Under the pieces are notes generated by a model that saw only the letters and a list, made by a program, of their open reading frames with translations, searched no databases and was not told the origin of the DNA. 64,000 nucleotides of DNA. Source: Deltaproteobacteria bacterium HGW-Deltaproteobacteria-14. Its GTDB lineage: Bacteria; Myxococcota_A; UBA9042; PHBI01. Below are positions 17,352 through 25,870 of the stretch, in pieces; the stretch's first letter is position 1, and the number at the start of each line of letters is the position of its first letter. The stretch is taken from NCBI GenBank assembly GCA_002841945.1, contig PHBI01000013.1:26802-90801 (forward strand). Direction: 5' to 3'. Made by a program: the position numbers and the translations under genes.

Positions 17352-17609
17352 ATGAAGAAGCTGCTACTGGTCGTCACCCTGGGCGTTTCGCTGGCGTCGT
17401 TCTCGTCCTACTCGACGAGCTCGTTCGCGGCGGAGCCGAAGAGCAAGTTCTACGACTTCTCCGACCAGCTCATCGACGGTGAGATCCGTAAACCCACGAC
17501 CCTGTACTCGAACGTGCGCCAGGCCGCGAAGTTCACGCGCATGCTGAGCCTCAAGAAGGAGCTGCTGCCGCTCATCTTCCAGGCCCGCAAGGAGCGCGTC
17601 TTCAAGTAG
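17352..17609 (+). CDS. Small exported protein of unknown function, last gene of the TPR cluster
   Basis: 85 aa. ATG 17352 has AAGGAG about 8 nt upstream. A signal peptide (cleavage near SSFAAE) leaves a mature chain of about 60 residues: FYDFSDQLIDGEIRKP, then a basic helical segment (AAKFTRMLSLKKELLPLIF). The pattern FYDF-x-x-x-L-I-x-G-E looks like a conserved short motif, but I cannot name a family. It is 87 bp after the TPR lipoprotein and followed by a terminator, so it closes that unit. It may be a small periplasmic adaptor. Confidence 0.8.
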   Translation: MKKLLLVVTLGVSLASFSSYSTSSFAAEPKSKFYDFSDQLIDGEIRKPTTLYSNVRQAAKFTRMLSLKKELLPLIFQARKERVFK

Positions 17610-17638
17610 TCGGCTCGACCGACGGACACGTCCCAGCG

Positions 17639-17669
17639 AAGAGGCGCCACCCTGCGGTCGGCGCCTCTT
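17639..17669 (+). terminator. Terminator hairpin closing the TPR/barrel cluster
   Basis: Perfect 10-bp stem AAGAGGCGCC / GGCGCCTCTT with an 11-nt loop, beginning 30 nt after the stop codon at 17609. The tail is only weakly T-rich. Confidence 0.65.
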
Positions 17670-17815
17670 GGCGTCTCTGGCGCCCCCGATCCGGAGGCCG
17701 CTGATCCACGAGCGGCCGGTCGCGGCGCCCCGGGGGATCGTCAGATCCAGGCGCCGCACAGGTTTTCAGTGAACAGATGTTGCCTGCTGGTGCGTTCAGC
17801 CCCATCCTGCACCCC

Positions 17816-20224
17816 ATGCTGTTTCCACGCCCCGACCTCGACGACGTCATCCGCGGCCTCGCCGCCGGGCGCCTCCTCTCTGGGGACGTCACCGCCCACC
17901 ACGTCCGGCTGCCGCGCGACGCCGACTACGCTGACTTCCCAGACGACCTCGATCCTCGCCTGCTGAACGCCCTCGCGGCCCGCGGGATCACCCGCCCCTA
18001 CACCCACCAGGCGCGAGCGTTCGAGGCGGTGCGGAGCGGCTCGCACGTCGTGCTGACGACCCCGACCGCGTCGGGCAAGACGCTCTGCTACAACCTCCCG
18101 GTCCTCGATCGCATCCTCAAGGAGCCGGACACCCGCGCGCTCTACGTCTTCCCGACGAAGGCCCTGGCCCAAGACCAGTACAACGGGCTCAAGCGGCTCA
18201 TCGACGCCGCGGGCGCGGACATCTCGACCTACACCTTCGACGGCGACACGCCCAACGACGCCCGCCGCGCGGTGCGTGAGCACGGGCACGTCGTCATCAC
18301 CAACCCCGACATGCTGCACAGCGGGGTGCTGCCGCAGCACACGAAGTGGCTCAAGCTCTTCGAGAACCTCCGCTACGTGGTCATCGACGAGCTCCACTCC
18401 TACCGCGGGATCTTCGGCAGCCACATCGCGCACCTCCTGCGGCGCCTCAAGCGGATCTGTCAGTTCCACGGCAGCGATCCGCAGTTCATCACCTGCTCGG
18501 CGACCATCCACAACCCAGACGAGCTCGCCCGCAGCCTCGTCGGTGAGGGTGAGCGGGGCTTCGAGCTGCTGAGCGAGTCCGGCGCGCCGCGGGGCGAGCA
18601 CCACGTCGTGACCTACAACCCGCCGGTGGTGAACGCGCAGCTCGGGATCCGCAAGGGCGCCGTGCGGGCGGCCTACGAGGTCGCGCGCGCGCTGGTCGAG
18701 GCCGGGGTCACCACCATCGTCTTCGCCGGCAGCCGCCTCCACGTCGAGCTCATCCTCAAGTACATGCGCGAGGCCCTGGTCCGGGCGAACCTGCCGCCAG
18801 AGCTGGTGCAGGGCTACCGCGGGGGCTACCTGCCGAACCACCGCCGACGCATCGAGGCGGGGCTCCGCGCGGGCACCATCCGCTGCGTGGTCGCGACCAA
18901 CGCGCTCGAGGCGGGCGTCGACATCGGGAGCCTCGACGCCTCTGTGCTGTGCGGTTTCCCGGGATCCATCGCCAGCTTCTGGCAGCAGAGCGGCCGCGCC
19001 GGGCGACGCAACGGAAAATCCCTGACCGTGATGGTCGCGGGCTCGTCCTCCATCGACCAGTACCTCGTCAACCACCCCGACGTGCTCCTCGGCGCCTCCC
19101 CCGAGCACGCCCGCATCAACCCGCGAAACCTCTTCGTCCTCGTCGACCACGCCAAGTGCGCGGCCTTCGAGCTGCCCTTCGAGCCCGACGAGACCTTCGG
19201 CGTCCTCGACGCCGGCGAGACCCGCGAGGTCCTCGAGTACCTCGAGAGCCACGGGGTCCTCAACGAGAGCGCGGGGCGCTTCCACTGGATGGAGCGGGTC
19301 TTTCCGGCCCATCACGTGAACCTGCGCGGGGTCCCCGAGGAGAACTTCATCGTCATCGAGCTCGACCACGACAAGGTGATCGCCGAGGTCGACTTCCGCA
19401 GCACCCACACGACGCTGCACGAGCACGCCATCTACCACGTCGACGGGCGCCAGTATCAGGTCGAGCGCCTCGACTACGACGACCACAAGGCCTACGTCCG
19501 CCGGGTCGACCCCGACTACTACACGACGGCCCAGACCTACAGCCAGGTGGCCGTCCTCGACGAGGCGGCGGTCGACGAGTACGGCCCCCTCGCTGTCTCC
19601 CACGGCGAGGTCCTCGTCACCCGCAAGTTCGTCGGCTTCAAGAAGATCCGCTTCCACACCAACGAGACCATCGGCTACGGCGAGATCCACCTACCCGACC
19701 TCGAGATGCACACGACCGCGTGCTGGTTCGACGTCCCCGAGGTCATCATGGCCGCCCTCCCCTGCGACCGCGAGGCGCTGATCGACGGCCTCAAGGGCCT
19801 CTCCCACGCCCTCGAGACGACGGCCTGCGTGACCCTGATGTGCGCCGAGCGCGACATCGGGCGCGCCGTCGGCGACTCCAGCGCGGGGGCCACCCCGGCC
19901 CGGGGACCTAGCGGGGCACGGCAGCTCGATCCGACGGTCTACCTCTACGACATGATGCCCGGCGGCGTGGGGCTCGCCTCGGAGCTGCACAAGCGCTTCG
20001 CCGAGATCCTCGGCCGCGCGCTGGAGCTGGTCCGCGACTGCCCGTGCCCCAGCGGCTGCCCCGCGTGCCTTGGGCCGATGCCGCACTACGACCAGCGCTC
20101 GCGCCTGGCCGCGCTGACGTTGGGGGAGGCGCTGGCGCGGATCCTCGCCCACGACGCGCCGCTCGCCGTGACGCCCCTGCCGTCCGCGTCGCGTCCCGCT
20201 GCGGCGCCCGCGAGCGCACCGTGA
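17816..20224 (+). CDS. mrfA: MrfA-type DEAH helicase with Cys-rich C-terminal domain (DUF1998 type)
   Basis: 802 aa from ATG 17816; an ATG at 17777 would add 13 residues, and neither start has a Shine-Dalgarno. Superfamily 2 helicase motifs are complete: Walker A PTASGKT (about residue 82), DELH (about 190), SAT, and motif VI QQSGRAGRR (about 391). The C-terminus has YLYDMMPGGVGLA and the cluster C-P-C-P-S-G-C-P-A-C (about 741-752), the probable metal-binding site of MrfA/YprA. In Bacillus subtilis MrfA acts with exonuclease MrfB in a UvrABC-independent pathway that repairs mitomycin C lesions. The next gene is MrfB-like, 16 bp downstream, which supports the assignment. Confidence 0.92.
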   Translation: MLFPRPDLDDVIRGLAAGRLLSGDVTAHHVRLPRDADYADFPDDLDPRLLNALAARGITRPYTHQARAFEAVRSGSHVVLTTPTASGKTLCYNLPVLDRILKEPDTRALYVFPTKALAQDQYNGLKRLIDAAGADISTYTFDGDTPNDARRAVREHGHVVITNPDMLHSGVLPQHTKWLKLFENLRYVVIDELHSYRGIFGSHIAHLLRRLKRICQFHGSDPQFITCSATIHNPDELARSLVGEGERGFELLSESGAPRGEHHVVTYNPPVVNAQLGIRKGAVRAAYEVARALVEAGVTTIVFAGSRLHVELILKYMREALVRANLPPELVQGYRGGYLPNHRRRIEAGLRAGTIRCVVATNALEAGVDIGSLDASVLCGFPGSIASFWQQSGRAGRRNGKSLTVMVAGSSSIDQYLVNHPDVLLGASPEHARINPRNLFVLVDHAKCAAFELPFEPDETFGVLDAGETREVLEYLESHGVLNESAGRFHWMERVFPAHHVNLRGVPEENFIVIELDHDKVIAEVDFRSTHTTLHEHAIYHVDGRQYQVERLDYDDHKAYVRRVDPDYYTTAQTYSQVAVLDEAAVDEYGPLAVSHGEVLVTRKFVGFKKIRFHTNETIGYGEIHLPDLEMHTTACWFDVPEVIMAALPCDREALIDGLKGLSHALETTACVTLMCAERDIGRAVGDSSAGATPARGPSGARQLDPTVYLYDMMPGGVGLASELHKRFAEILGRALELVRDCPCPSGCPACLGPMPHYDQRSRLAALTLGEALARILAHDAPLAVTPLPSASRPAAAPASAP

Positions 20225-20240
20225 CGGCGCCCAGAGGGCG

Positions 20241-21569
20241 ATGATGGGCCTCCTCGGGGCACGGCTGCGCCGCACGCTCGGGGAGGCGCCGAGCTCCCCG
20301 GCGGCTCCGCCGGCGCCTCCCGCGCGCCGCCTCGAGTCGCAGCTCGCGGGATATGACCGCGCTCAGGCGCGCATGACCCGCTGGATCGAGCCTCCGACGG
20401 AGCCCCCGGCGCCGCTCGAGTCCGTCTTGCCCGGCGCCGTGTGGGAGACGGACGCGGGTCCCGTCTGGGTCGTGGAGCGGCGCTACCCGCTGGCGGCGCG
20501 CCACGGGGATCGGGTCGTCGGGGATCTGTTCGAGCGCGACTGCGGTCACCTCGAGCGGGTGGTCGGCGACACCCGGCTGACCGCGTTCAACGGTGACGAG
20601 GCGCTGTTTCTCGACATCGAGGCGACGGGCCTCGATCACGGCGCCGGGACCGTCGCCTTCCTCATCGGGCTGGGGTTCCGCGACGGCGACGAGGTCGTGG
20701 TGCGCCAGCTCTGCCTGCGGAGCCCCGGCGAGGAGCGCGCGCTGCTGATGGTGCTCCAGGAGCACCTCGAGCGCTTCCCCTACCTCGTGAGCTTCAACGG
20801 CAAGAGCTACGACCTCACCGTCCTGCAGAACCGCCTGGTGATGCAGCGGCTCTACTCCAAGGCCCGCTCCGAGCTGAAGCTCCGCCCGCACCTCGATCTG
20901 CTGCACCTCTCGAAGAACCTCTACCGGGGGATCTGGGCGGACACGCGGCTGCAGACCCTCGAGGCGAACGTCCTCGGCCTGCACCGTGAGGACGACATCC
21001 CGGGGCACCTGGTGCCGACCTGCTGGTTCGCCTGGCTGCGCTACGCCCGCCCGGAGCCCCTCGCCGCGGTGGCGCGCCACAACCTCGACGACGTCCTGTC
21101 GATGGTGACCCTCGCCGACCTGCTGGTTGTAGACGCGATCCCGGCCCCGACGGGGGCGCGCGCCCCCGTCGTGTCGCTGAACCTGGCCCGAGTGCTCTAC
21201 CGGCGCGGGTCTTTTGCGCATGCACAAGCGGTCGCCGACGCGATCGATAAATCAACTATGGCGCCGGATGAGCTAGCGATGCTGCATCGCGTCATGGCGG
21301 ACACCGCCCGCCGCCTCGGAGCCGAGGGCGAGCGCGCCGGTGCCCTCGCGGCGCTCGTGGCGCTCGTGCCCGGAGACGACGGCGCTCGGCGCGAGCTCAC
21401 CACGGTCCTGTCTCGCCTGGGCCGGCACGCGCAGGCCCTGGTTCACGCCGACGAGCTCGACCGCCGCGGCGCCGGCGCGGCGCCGCCGGTGCGCCGGCTC
21501 ATCGAGCGCGTGCGGCGGCGCGCCCCGCCCGCGGCCGTCGGGCCTACGGCGAGCGCTGTCGTAGGGTAG
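20241..21569 (+). CDS. mrfB: MrfB-type DEDDh exonuclease with TPR-like C-terminus
   Basis: 442 aa. ATG 20241 is preceded by AGAGGG and lies 16 bp after mrfA. Residues about 120-295 form an RNase H-like 3'-5' exonuclease core with acidic residues in the expected order: DIEATG (about 124), SFNGKSYDL (about 183) and HNLDD (about 279). The C-terminal 120 residues are TPR-like helices (RVLYRRGSFAHAQAVAD, LGRHAQALVHA). This matches MrfB (YprB), which trims DNA after MrfA acts in mitomycin repair. The N-terminal 110 residues are Pro-rich and variable. A patch at about 21205-21290 uses codons unlike the rest of the gene. Confidence 0.88.
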   Translation: MMGLLGARLRRTLGEAPSSPAAPPAPPARRLESQLAGYDRAQARMTRWIEPPTEPPAPLESVLPGAVWETDAGPVWVVERRYPLAARHGDRVVGDLFERDCGHLERVVGDTRLTAFNGDEALFLDIEATGLDHGAGTVAFLIGLGFRDGDEVVVRQLCLRSPGEERALLMVLQEHLERFPYLVSFNGKSYDLTVLQNRLVMQRLYSKARSELKLRPHLDLLHLSKNLYRGIWADTRLQTLEANVLGLHREDDIPGHLVPTCWFAWLRYARPEPLAAVARHNLDDVLSMVTLADLLVVDAIPAPTGARAPVVSLNLARVLYRRGSFAHAQAVADAIDKSTMAPDELAMLHRVMADTARRLGAEGERAGALAALVALVPGDDGARRELTTVLSRLGRHAQALVHADELDRRGAGAAPPVRRLIERVRRRAPPAAVGPTASAVVG

Positions 21570-21585
21570 CCGGCCGGGCGGGCGA

Positions 21586-21614
21586 TTGCCCGTCCTCGGG
21601 GTGGGTCGTAGAGT
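21586..21614 (+). promoter_or_regulatory. Candidate promoter giving a leaderless transcript
   Basis: TTGCCC (21586-21591), 17-nt spacer, TAGAGT (21609-21614), ending 7 nt before the ATG at 21622. That start has no Shine-Dalgarno, which fits leaderless initiation. Confidence 0.35.
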
Positions 21615-21621
21615 ACGCCCC

Positions 21622-23208
21622 ATGGAAAACACCACCGCGCGCACCGACACGACCCGCGTCCTCGCCATCACCGCCGCCGGGGACCCCGTCCCGCGCAGCT
21701 ACGCGCGCCTCGTCGGCGCCCTCCGCGACCTGGGCGTCGAGGTGATCCCGCTCCCGATGCCGAGCCGAGCGCCGGAGGGCACGCGCGAGGTCATCCCGAG
21801 CGTGGCGGACCTCAAGCGCATGGCGCACACCTTCGTCAACACCCTGCGCGGAGAGGCCGGCGAGGCGCCGGAGAGCTGGATCGTCAGCCAGCTCCGCGCC
21901 ATCCAGGGGCGCGTCGACGCGGTCATCGCGACCGACGCGCGGGTCGCGCTGGCCGTGTTCCCTCACGCCGGCGACGTCTGGCCGAGCGCCGTGAGGATCG
22001 CGGTCGACGGCGACTACCACCTCGACGCCGAGTGGCGCGACGTGCCCTTCGACGACCTGGTGGTCGCGCACCCAGCGGTGGGCCAGGACGCGACCCGCAT
22101 CCGAGAGGGCCGCGCTCGCCTGCGGACCGGCGGCCCGCTGGTGGCGAAGGAGACGAGCCGCAAGCAGGTCGACGACACGCGCCCGCAGCTCGTGGTGAGC
22201 TTCGCGCGGCTCGACCCCGGCGACGTGGATCCCCTGTTGTTTCAGCTGTCTCTCGCGCACCCCGAGCGCTTCGACCTGCTCTTTCTCCCCTCGGGGCGGA
22301 CCGGCGTCGACGAGCTGGTGCGGACCCGCGCCGGGGGCTACGGCCTGCGCGGCAAGCGCACCAAGGCCGCCGCCGACGCCGAGCCGTGGATCCGCGGCGC
22401 CGCAGCGCTGATCGGCCACGCCGCCCCGGATGAGGTCGCCGTCGCGGTCACCGCTGGCGTCCCGGTGCTGTTCTTCGCGCCCGACAGCCGGCTCTCGGCC
22501 GGCGACGCCTTCCTGCTCGAGCGCGGCGCCGCCGCCAGGGCCGAGGTCCCGCTGACGATCGCGGTGGCGACCGAGGGGCTCCTGCCGGGCGGGGCCGATC
22601 GGGAGCGCACGCTCCAGGCCCTCGCGGCGCTCGAGCCTGGGACCAGCCGCACCGCGGCGGAGGCGGTCCTCGAGGCCGTGGCCGAGGGGCGCCCCTCCGC
22701 GGTCGTGACGCCACCGACCGCAACCAACGCGCCGGCGCGAGACGACGATGAGCTCGAGGACATCGGCGGCGCGCCCACCTCCACGGCGGCCCCGATCCAG
22801 ATGCCGGTGCGCCTGCGCCGGGCGTATCTGAGCGAGATCATCCTCCAACAGGGGCAGGTCCAAAAGCAGCTCACCCGCGCCCGCGCGGGCCTCGCGACGT
22901 GGCAGCGCCGGGTCACCCTGGCGCGCACCGCGAGTGACCGCGCCCTCGCCGACAAGGCCGGGCAGCGGGTCGAGGGGCTCGCGCGGGTCGTCGAGCGCCT
23001 CAACGACCGCGAGCGCGAGCTCGCGACGCTCCGGGACCGCTTCGCCGGCAACCAGCCGCTCAGCGACGCCGACCGCGCCGCCGCCTCCCACTTCATGAGC
23101 GCCTCCACGGCGGCCATGCTCGACCGCGGTGACGCCCCCGAGAGCGCCTTCACCCGCCTCGAGGTCGAGGACCAGCTGGCTGCGCTGAAGCGCAAGATGG
23201 ACCCCTGA
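21622..23208 (+). CDS. GT-B-like protein with C-terminal coiled coil, function unknown
   Basis: 528 aa, soluble, no signal peptide. Residues 1-360 alternate beta/alpha like two Rossmann-type domains. A segment around residues 255-310 (AALIGHAAPDEVAVAVTAGV, then PVLFFAPDSRLSAGDAF) resembles the acceptor loop region of MurG-type GT-B glycosyltransferases, though the usual Gly-rich loop is not conserved. A Pro/Thr linker leads to a basic helix and a coiled coil (about 400-490) full of Arg/Glu. I do not recognise a characterised family; a glycosyltransferase-like role is a weak guess. It follows mrfB by 52 bp but probably has its own promoter. Confidence 0.7.
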   Translation: MENTTARTDTTRVLAITAAGDPVPRSYARLVGALRDLGVEVIPLPMPSRAPEGTREVIPSVADLKRMAHTFVNTLRGEAGEAPESWIVSQLRAIQGRVDAVIATDARVALAVFPHAGDVWPSAVRIAVDGDYHLDAEWRDVPFDDLVVAHPAVGQDATRIREGRARLRTGGPLVAKETSRKQVDDTRPQLVVSFARLDPGDVDPLLFQLSLAHPERFDLLFLPSGRTGVDELVRTRAGGYGLRGKRTKAAADAEPWIRGAAALIGHAAPDEVAVAVTAGVPVLFFAPDSRLSAGDAFLLERGAAARAEVPLTIAVATEGLLPGGADRERTLQALAALEPGTSRTAAEAVLEAVAEGRPSAVVTPPTATNAPARDDDELEDIGGAPTSTAAPIQMPVRLRRAYLSEIILQQGQVQKQLTRARAGLATWQRRVTLARTASDRALADKAGQRVEGLARVVERLNDRERELATLRDRFAGNQPLSDADRAAASHFMSASTAAMLDRGDAPESAFTRLEVEDQLAALKRKMDP

Positions 23209-23229
23209 GACGGTCGCCCGCGGCGCTCC

Positions 23230-23258
23230 TTGACCCAGCGCACAGGGCTGAGTAGGTT
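23230..23258 (+). promoter_or_regulatory. Promoter for the LPG-synthase-type membrane protein
   Basis: TTGACC (23230-23235), exactly 17-nt spacer, TAGGTT (23253-23258). Predicted start near 23265, about 25 nt before the TTG start codon, with GGAGGG in between. Confidence 0.6.
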
Positions 23259-23289
23259 TGCGAGCCTTTGAGCCGGTTGGAGGGCCCTG

Positions 23290-24429
23290 TTGGCGCATCG
23301 GAACCTGATCAAGACCCTGATCGGCCTGGCGATTGGCGTCTTCTTCATCTGGCTCTCGGCCCGGGACTCGCCCCTCGACCAGCTCGTCGGCGCCGTCCGG
23401 ATCGACGACGGCCACCTCGTGGTGGGCGGCGGCTTCGTGCCCGCCACCGCGGAGCAGACGCGCGCCCTCCTCACCGCCCCGGGCTGGGCGCTCGACCTGG
23501 TCTGGCTGCTGCCCTACCTGACCATCCTCATCCTCATCCACGTGCTGCGGGTGGTGCGCTACAAGCCGCTCCTCGACCCCATCGCCCGGCTGTCCTTCAA
23601 GGAGCACAACCGCATCGGGGCGGTCGGCTTCATGGCGATGTTCCTGTTCCCGCTGCGCCTCGGCGAGCTCGTCCGGCCCTACCTGGTCAAGAAGAGCCGG
23701 CAGGGGGTGCGGATGAGCGAGGTGCTCGCCACCGTCGTGGTCGAGCGGGTCGTCGACGGCCTCGTGGTCGCGGTGCTGCTGTTCGGGATCCTGAGCCTGT
23801 TGCCGCACACCGACGCCGCGACGGCCACCAAGCTGAAGGTCGGGGCCGGCCTCGCGCTCGCCCTGTTCGCCGGGGCGACGCTGCTGCTGGCCGGCGCCCG
23901 CTGGCAGCACGCGCGCACCCGGCGCTTCGTCCAGCTCACCGCCGGCCTGGTGTCCAAGCGCCTCGCCGGCTTCATCGACCACATCCTCGAGGCGTTCCTG
24001 CGCGGCCTGCGGCGCCTGCCGAGCACCCGCGCCTTCATGCTCTTCTTGGGCCTGACGCTGGTCTACTGGGCCATCAACGGCATCGGCGTGTGGTGCATGG
24101 TGCGCGCCTTCCACCTGCCGGTCGATCTCGTCGGCTCCTACGCGATGATGGCCTGCGTCGTCGTCGGCATGATGATCCCCAACTCACCGGGCAACGTCGG
24201 CAGCTTCTGGTACTTCCTGCTGCTGCCGATCCTGCTCTACGGCGTCGCCCACGAGAGCACGCAGGCCACGGCCTTTGGTTTGACCGTTTGGCTGATGCAG
24301 CTCCTGCAGCAGACGGCCTTCGGGGCGTGGTTCATCCTGCGCCGCCAGGTCAGCTGGAAGGGGGTCGTCGAGGCGACCTACGAGGACGAAGAGAGCCTGA
24401 CCGCAGAGACCGAGGTCGCGCGGGTCTGA
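23290..24429 (+). CDS. LPG synthase-type (YbhN/AglD2-like) integral membrane protein
   Basis: 379 aa starting at TTG 23290 with GGAGGG 6 nt upstream. About seven to eight hydrophobic helices are visible (first at residues 5-22; later LLPYLTILILIHVL and MMACVVVGMMI). The motif FPLRLGELVRPYL is the hallmark of the lysylphosphatidylglycerol-synthase transmembrane family (UPF0104), followed by VVERVVDGL. Family members are flippase-like membrane proteins or cofactors of lipid-modifying enzymes; no cytoplasmic synthetase domain is fused here. The C-terminus is acidic. It starts a unit with the metallophosphoesterase 61 bp downstream. Confidence 0.85.
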   Translation: MAHRNLIKTLIGLAIGVFFIWLSARDSPLDQLVGAVRIDDGHLVVGGGFVPATAEQTRALLTAPGWALDLVWLLPYLTILILIHVLRVVRYKPLLDPIARLSFKEHNRIGAVGFMAMFLFPLRLGELVRPYLVKKSRQGVRMSEVLATVVVERVVDGLVVAVLLFGILSLLPHTDAATATKLKVGAGLALALFAGATLLLAGARWQHARTRRFVQLTAGLVSKRLAGFIDHILEAFLRGLRRLPSTRAFMLFLGLTLVYWAINGIGVWCMVRAFHLPVDLVGSYAMMACVVVGMMIPNSPGNVGSFWYFLLLPILLYGVAHESTQATAFGLTVWLMQLLQQTAFGAWFILRRQVSWKGVVEATYEDEESLTAETEVARV

Positions 24430-24490
24430 GCCGGGCGCCGGCGCGCGGCACGACTCCGACGACCGCCCCGCCCCCCGGAGGAGAGAGCCC

Positions 24491-25357
24491 TTGCGAATCG
24501 CCCACCTGAGCGACGTCCACGTGCTGGACCTCACCGGCGTCCGCGCGTGGCGCTACCTCAACAAGCGCCTGACCGGGCTCGCCAACGTCATCGGCAGCCG
24601 CCGCAACGCCCACCCGGTCCACATTTTCGAGGCGGCCATCGCGTCGCTCCGCGCCGACCCCGTGGATCACGTCGTCATCACCGGCGACCTCTCGAACCTC
24701 GCCCTCGAGAGCGAGTTCGAGCGCGCCCGAGCCCTGATCGCGCCCCTCGGCGGCTACGATCGGCTGTCGGTCATCCCCGGCAACCACGACATCTACACCC
24801 GCGGGTCGGCCCGCTCGAAGCGCTTCGAAGCCTACTTCGGGGAGCTCATGTGGCCGGACGGCGCCGAGCGCACGTTCCCGTGGTTCAAGGACCTTGGCGA
24901 GGTCAAGCTGATCGGCTTCAACTCGGCCTTCCCGACGGCGCCGCTGATCGCGGTCGGCGAGGTCGGCCCCGACCAGCTCCGGCGCCTGCACGCGCTCAGC
25001 GCCGGCGGCGCGCTGGCCGGGGGCTGCGCTGTGGCCTTGGTCCACCACAACCTGCACTCGCGCGGCTGGCGCAAGGACCGGATGCACGGGCTCCAGGACC
25101 GGGACGCGGTGATCGCCGCCTGCGCCGAGGCGGGCGTGTCCGTCGTCCTCCACGGCCACACCCACAAGGCGCACCGGTTCGTGCGCGACGGGGTCACCGT
25201 CATCGGCTGCGGCTCGTCCACCTGGAGCGACCCGGCGCCGGCCCACATGGCCCGCTACAACGTCTACGACGTCGGCGATGGCGCGCTACGATCCACACAG
25301 GTCAGGATCTACGATCCGCAGCGGGGCGCCTTCGCCCCACCGGTGACCGCAGCCTGA
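24491..25357 (+). CDS. Calcineurin-like metallophosphoesterase
   Basis: 288 aa starting at TTG 24491 after GGAGGAGAG. All metal-ligand motifs of the family are present in order: D-V-H (residues 8-10, HLSDVHVL), GDLSN (about 63), GNHD (about 97), a histidine in VALVHHNLH (about 185), and GHTH (about 221). It is a cytoplasmic two-metal hydrolase of the cyclic-nucleotide/UDP-diacylglucosamine type; substrate unknown. It is probably co-transcribed with the membrane protein upstream and ends at a bidirectional terminator shared with rpsU. Confidence 0.9.
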   Translation: MRIAHLSDVHVLDLTGVRAWRYLNKRLTGLANVIGSRRNAHPVHIFEAAIASLRADPVDHVVITGDLSNLALESEFERARALIAPLGGYDRLSVIPGNHDIYTRGSARSKRFEAYFGELMWPDGAERTFPWFKDLGEVKLIGFNSAFPTAPLIAVGEVGPDQLRRLHALSAGGALAGGCAVALVHHNLHSRGWRKDRMHGLQDRDAVIAACAEAGVSVVLHGHTHKAHRFVRDGVTVIGCGSSTWSDPAPAHMARYNVYDVGDGALRSTQVRIYDPQRGAFAPPVTAA

Positions 25358-25373
25358 CCTGTACGGATCGCGC

Positions 25374-25394
25374 GCCCTCGCGCGACGCGAGGGC
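25374..25394. terminator. Bidirectional terminator between the phosphoesterase gene and rpsU
   Basis: Perfect 9-bp hairpin GCCCTCGCG / CGCGAGGGC with a 3-nt loop, in the 48-bp gap between two convergent genes. No strong T-tract on either side. Confidence 0.6.
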
Positions 25395-25405
25395 AGCGCC
25401 CAATA

Positions 25406-25627
25406 CTAATCGCGGCGACGCGCCTTGCGGAGGCGACGCTCCGCCTCACGCTGCTTGCGCTTGCGGCGCTCGGAGGGCTTCTCGTAGAAGCGGCGCTTCT
25501 TCAGCTCCTTGTAGATGCCCTCGTTGGCCATCTTACGCTTGAGCTGATTGATGGCGCGGTTGATGTTGTCGCCCTCAACGCGCACCTCGAGGGGCCGCAG
25601 GTCAGCCGTCCTTTCGGTCCTGGACAT
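25406..25627 (-). CDS. rpsU: 30S ribosomal protein S21
   Basis: 73 aa, very basic. The core NINRAINQLKRKMANEGIY and the Arg/Lys-rich C-terminus (RRFYEKPSERRKRKQ) are characteristic of bacterial S21, which binds near the 3' end of 16S rRNA in the small subunit. Length is typical for the longer S21 forms. It stands alone, with a strong promoter at 25755-25783 and a terminator at 25374-25394. Confidence 0.97.
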   Translation of the reverse strand: MSRTERTADLRPLEVRVEGDNINRAINQLKRKMANEGIYKELKKRRFYEKPSERRKRKQREAERRLRKARRRD

Positions 25628-25754
25628 GTAGGATCACCTTCGTCTTGACAATCAAGGTCGACCGTTGCGACCGCGTGGAAGCGGGGCCGCGGGCGGGCTG
25701 CCCCGAGGATGTGAGTCGGCTCACGCCAGGGCTACCAGCCCCGACGGCCGCGGG

Positions 25755-25783
25755 AAGCTAGCGGATCACCGGGGCGGTGTCAA
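25755..25783 (-). promoter_or_regulatory. rpsU promoter
   Basis: TTGACA (25783-25778), 17-nt spacer, TAGCTT (25760-25755) on the minus strand. The predicted start is near 25748, giving a leader of about 120 nt in front of rpsU, long enough for translational control. Confidence 0.65.
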
Positions 25784-25870
25784 CGACGGGTCGCGCGTGA
25801 TGGCGCGGGAAGTGACCGGTTTTCCCGATGAGATTCTTGCGCCCGGGGCCGAGTGGCCCACCATGCGCGC

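Noticed and set aside
25645..25650. TTGACA on the plus strand upstream of the CPBP gene
   Set aside because: No -10 hexamer at 16-18 nt; the genuine promoter nearby is the minus-strand rpsU promoter at 25755-25783.
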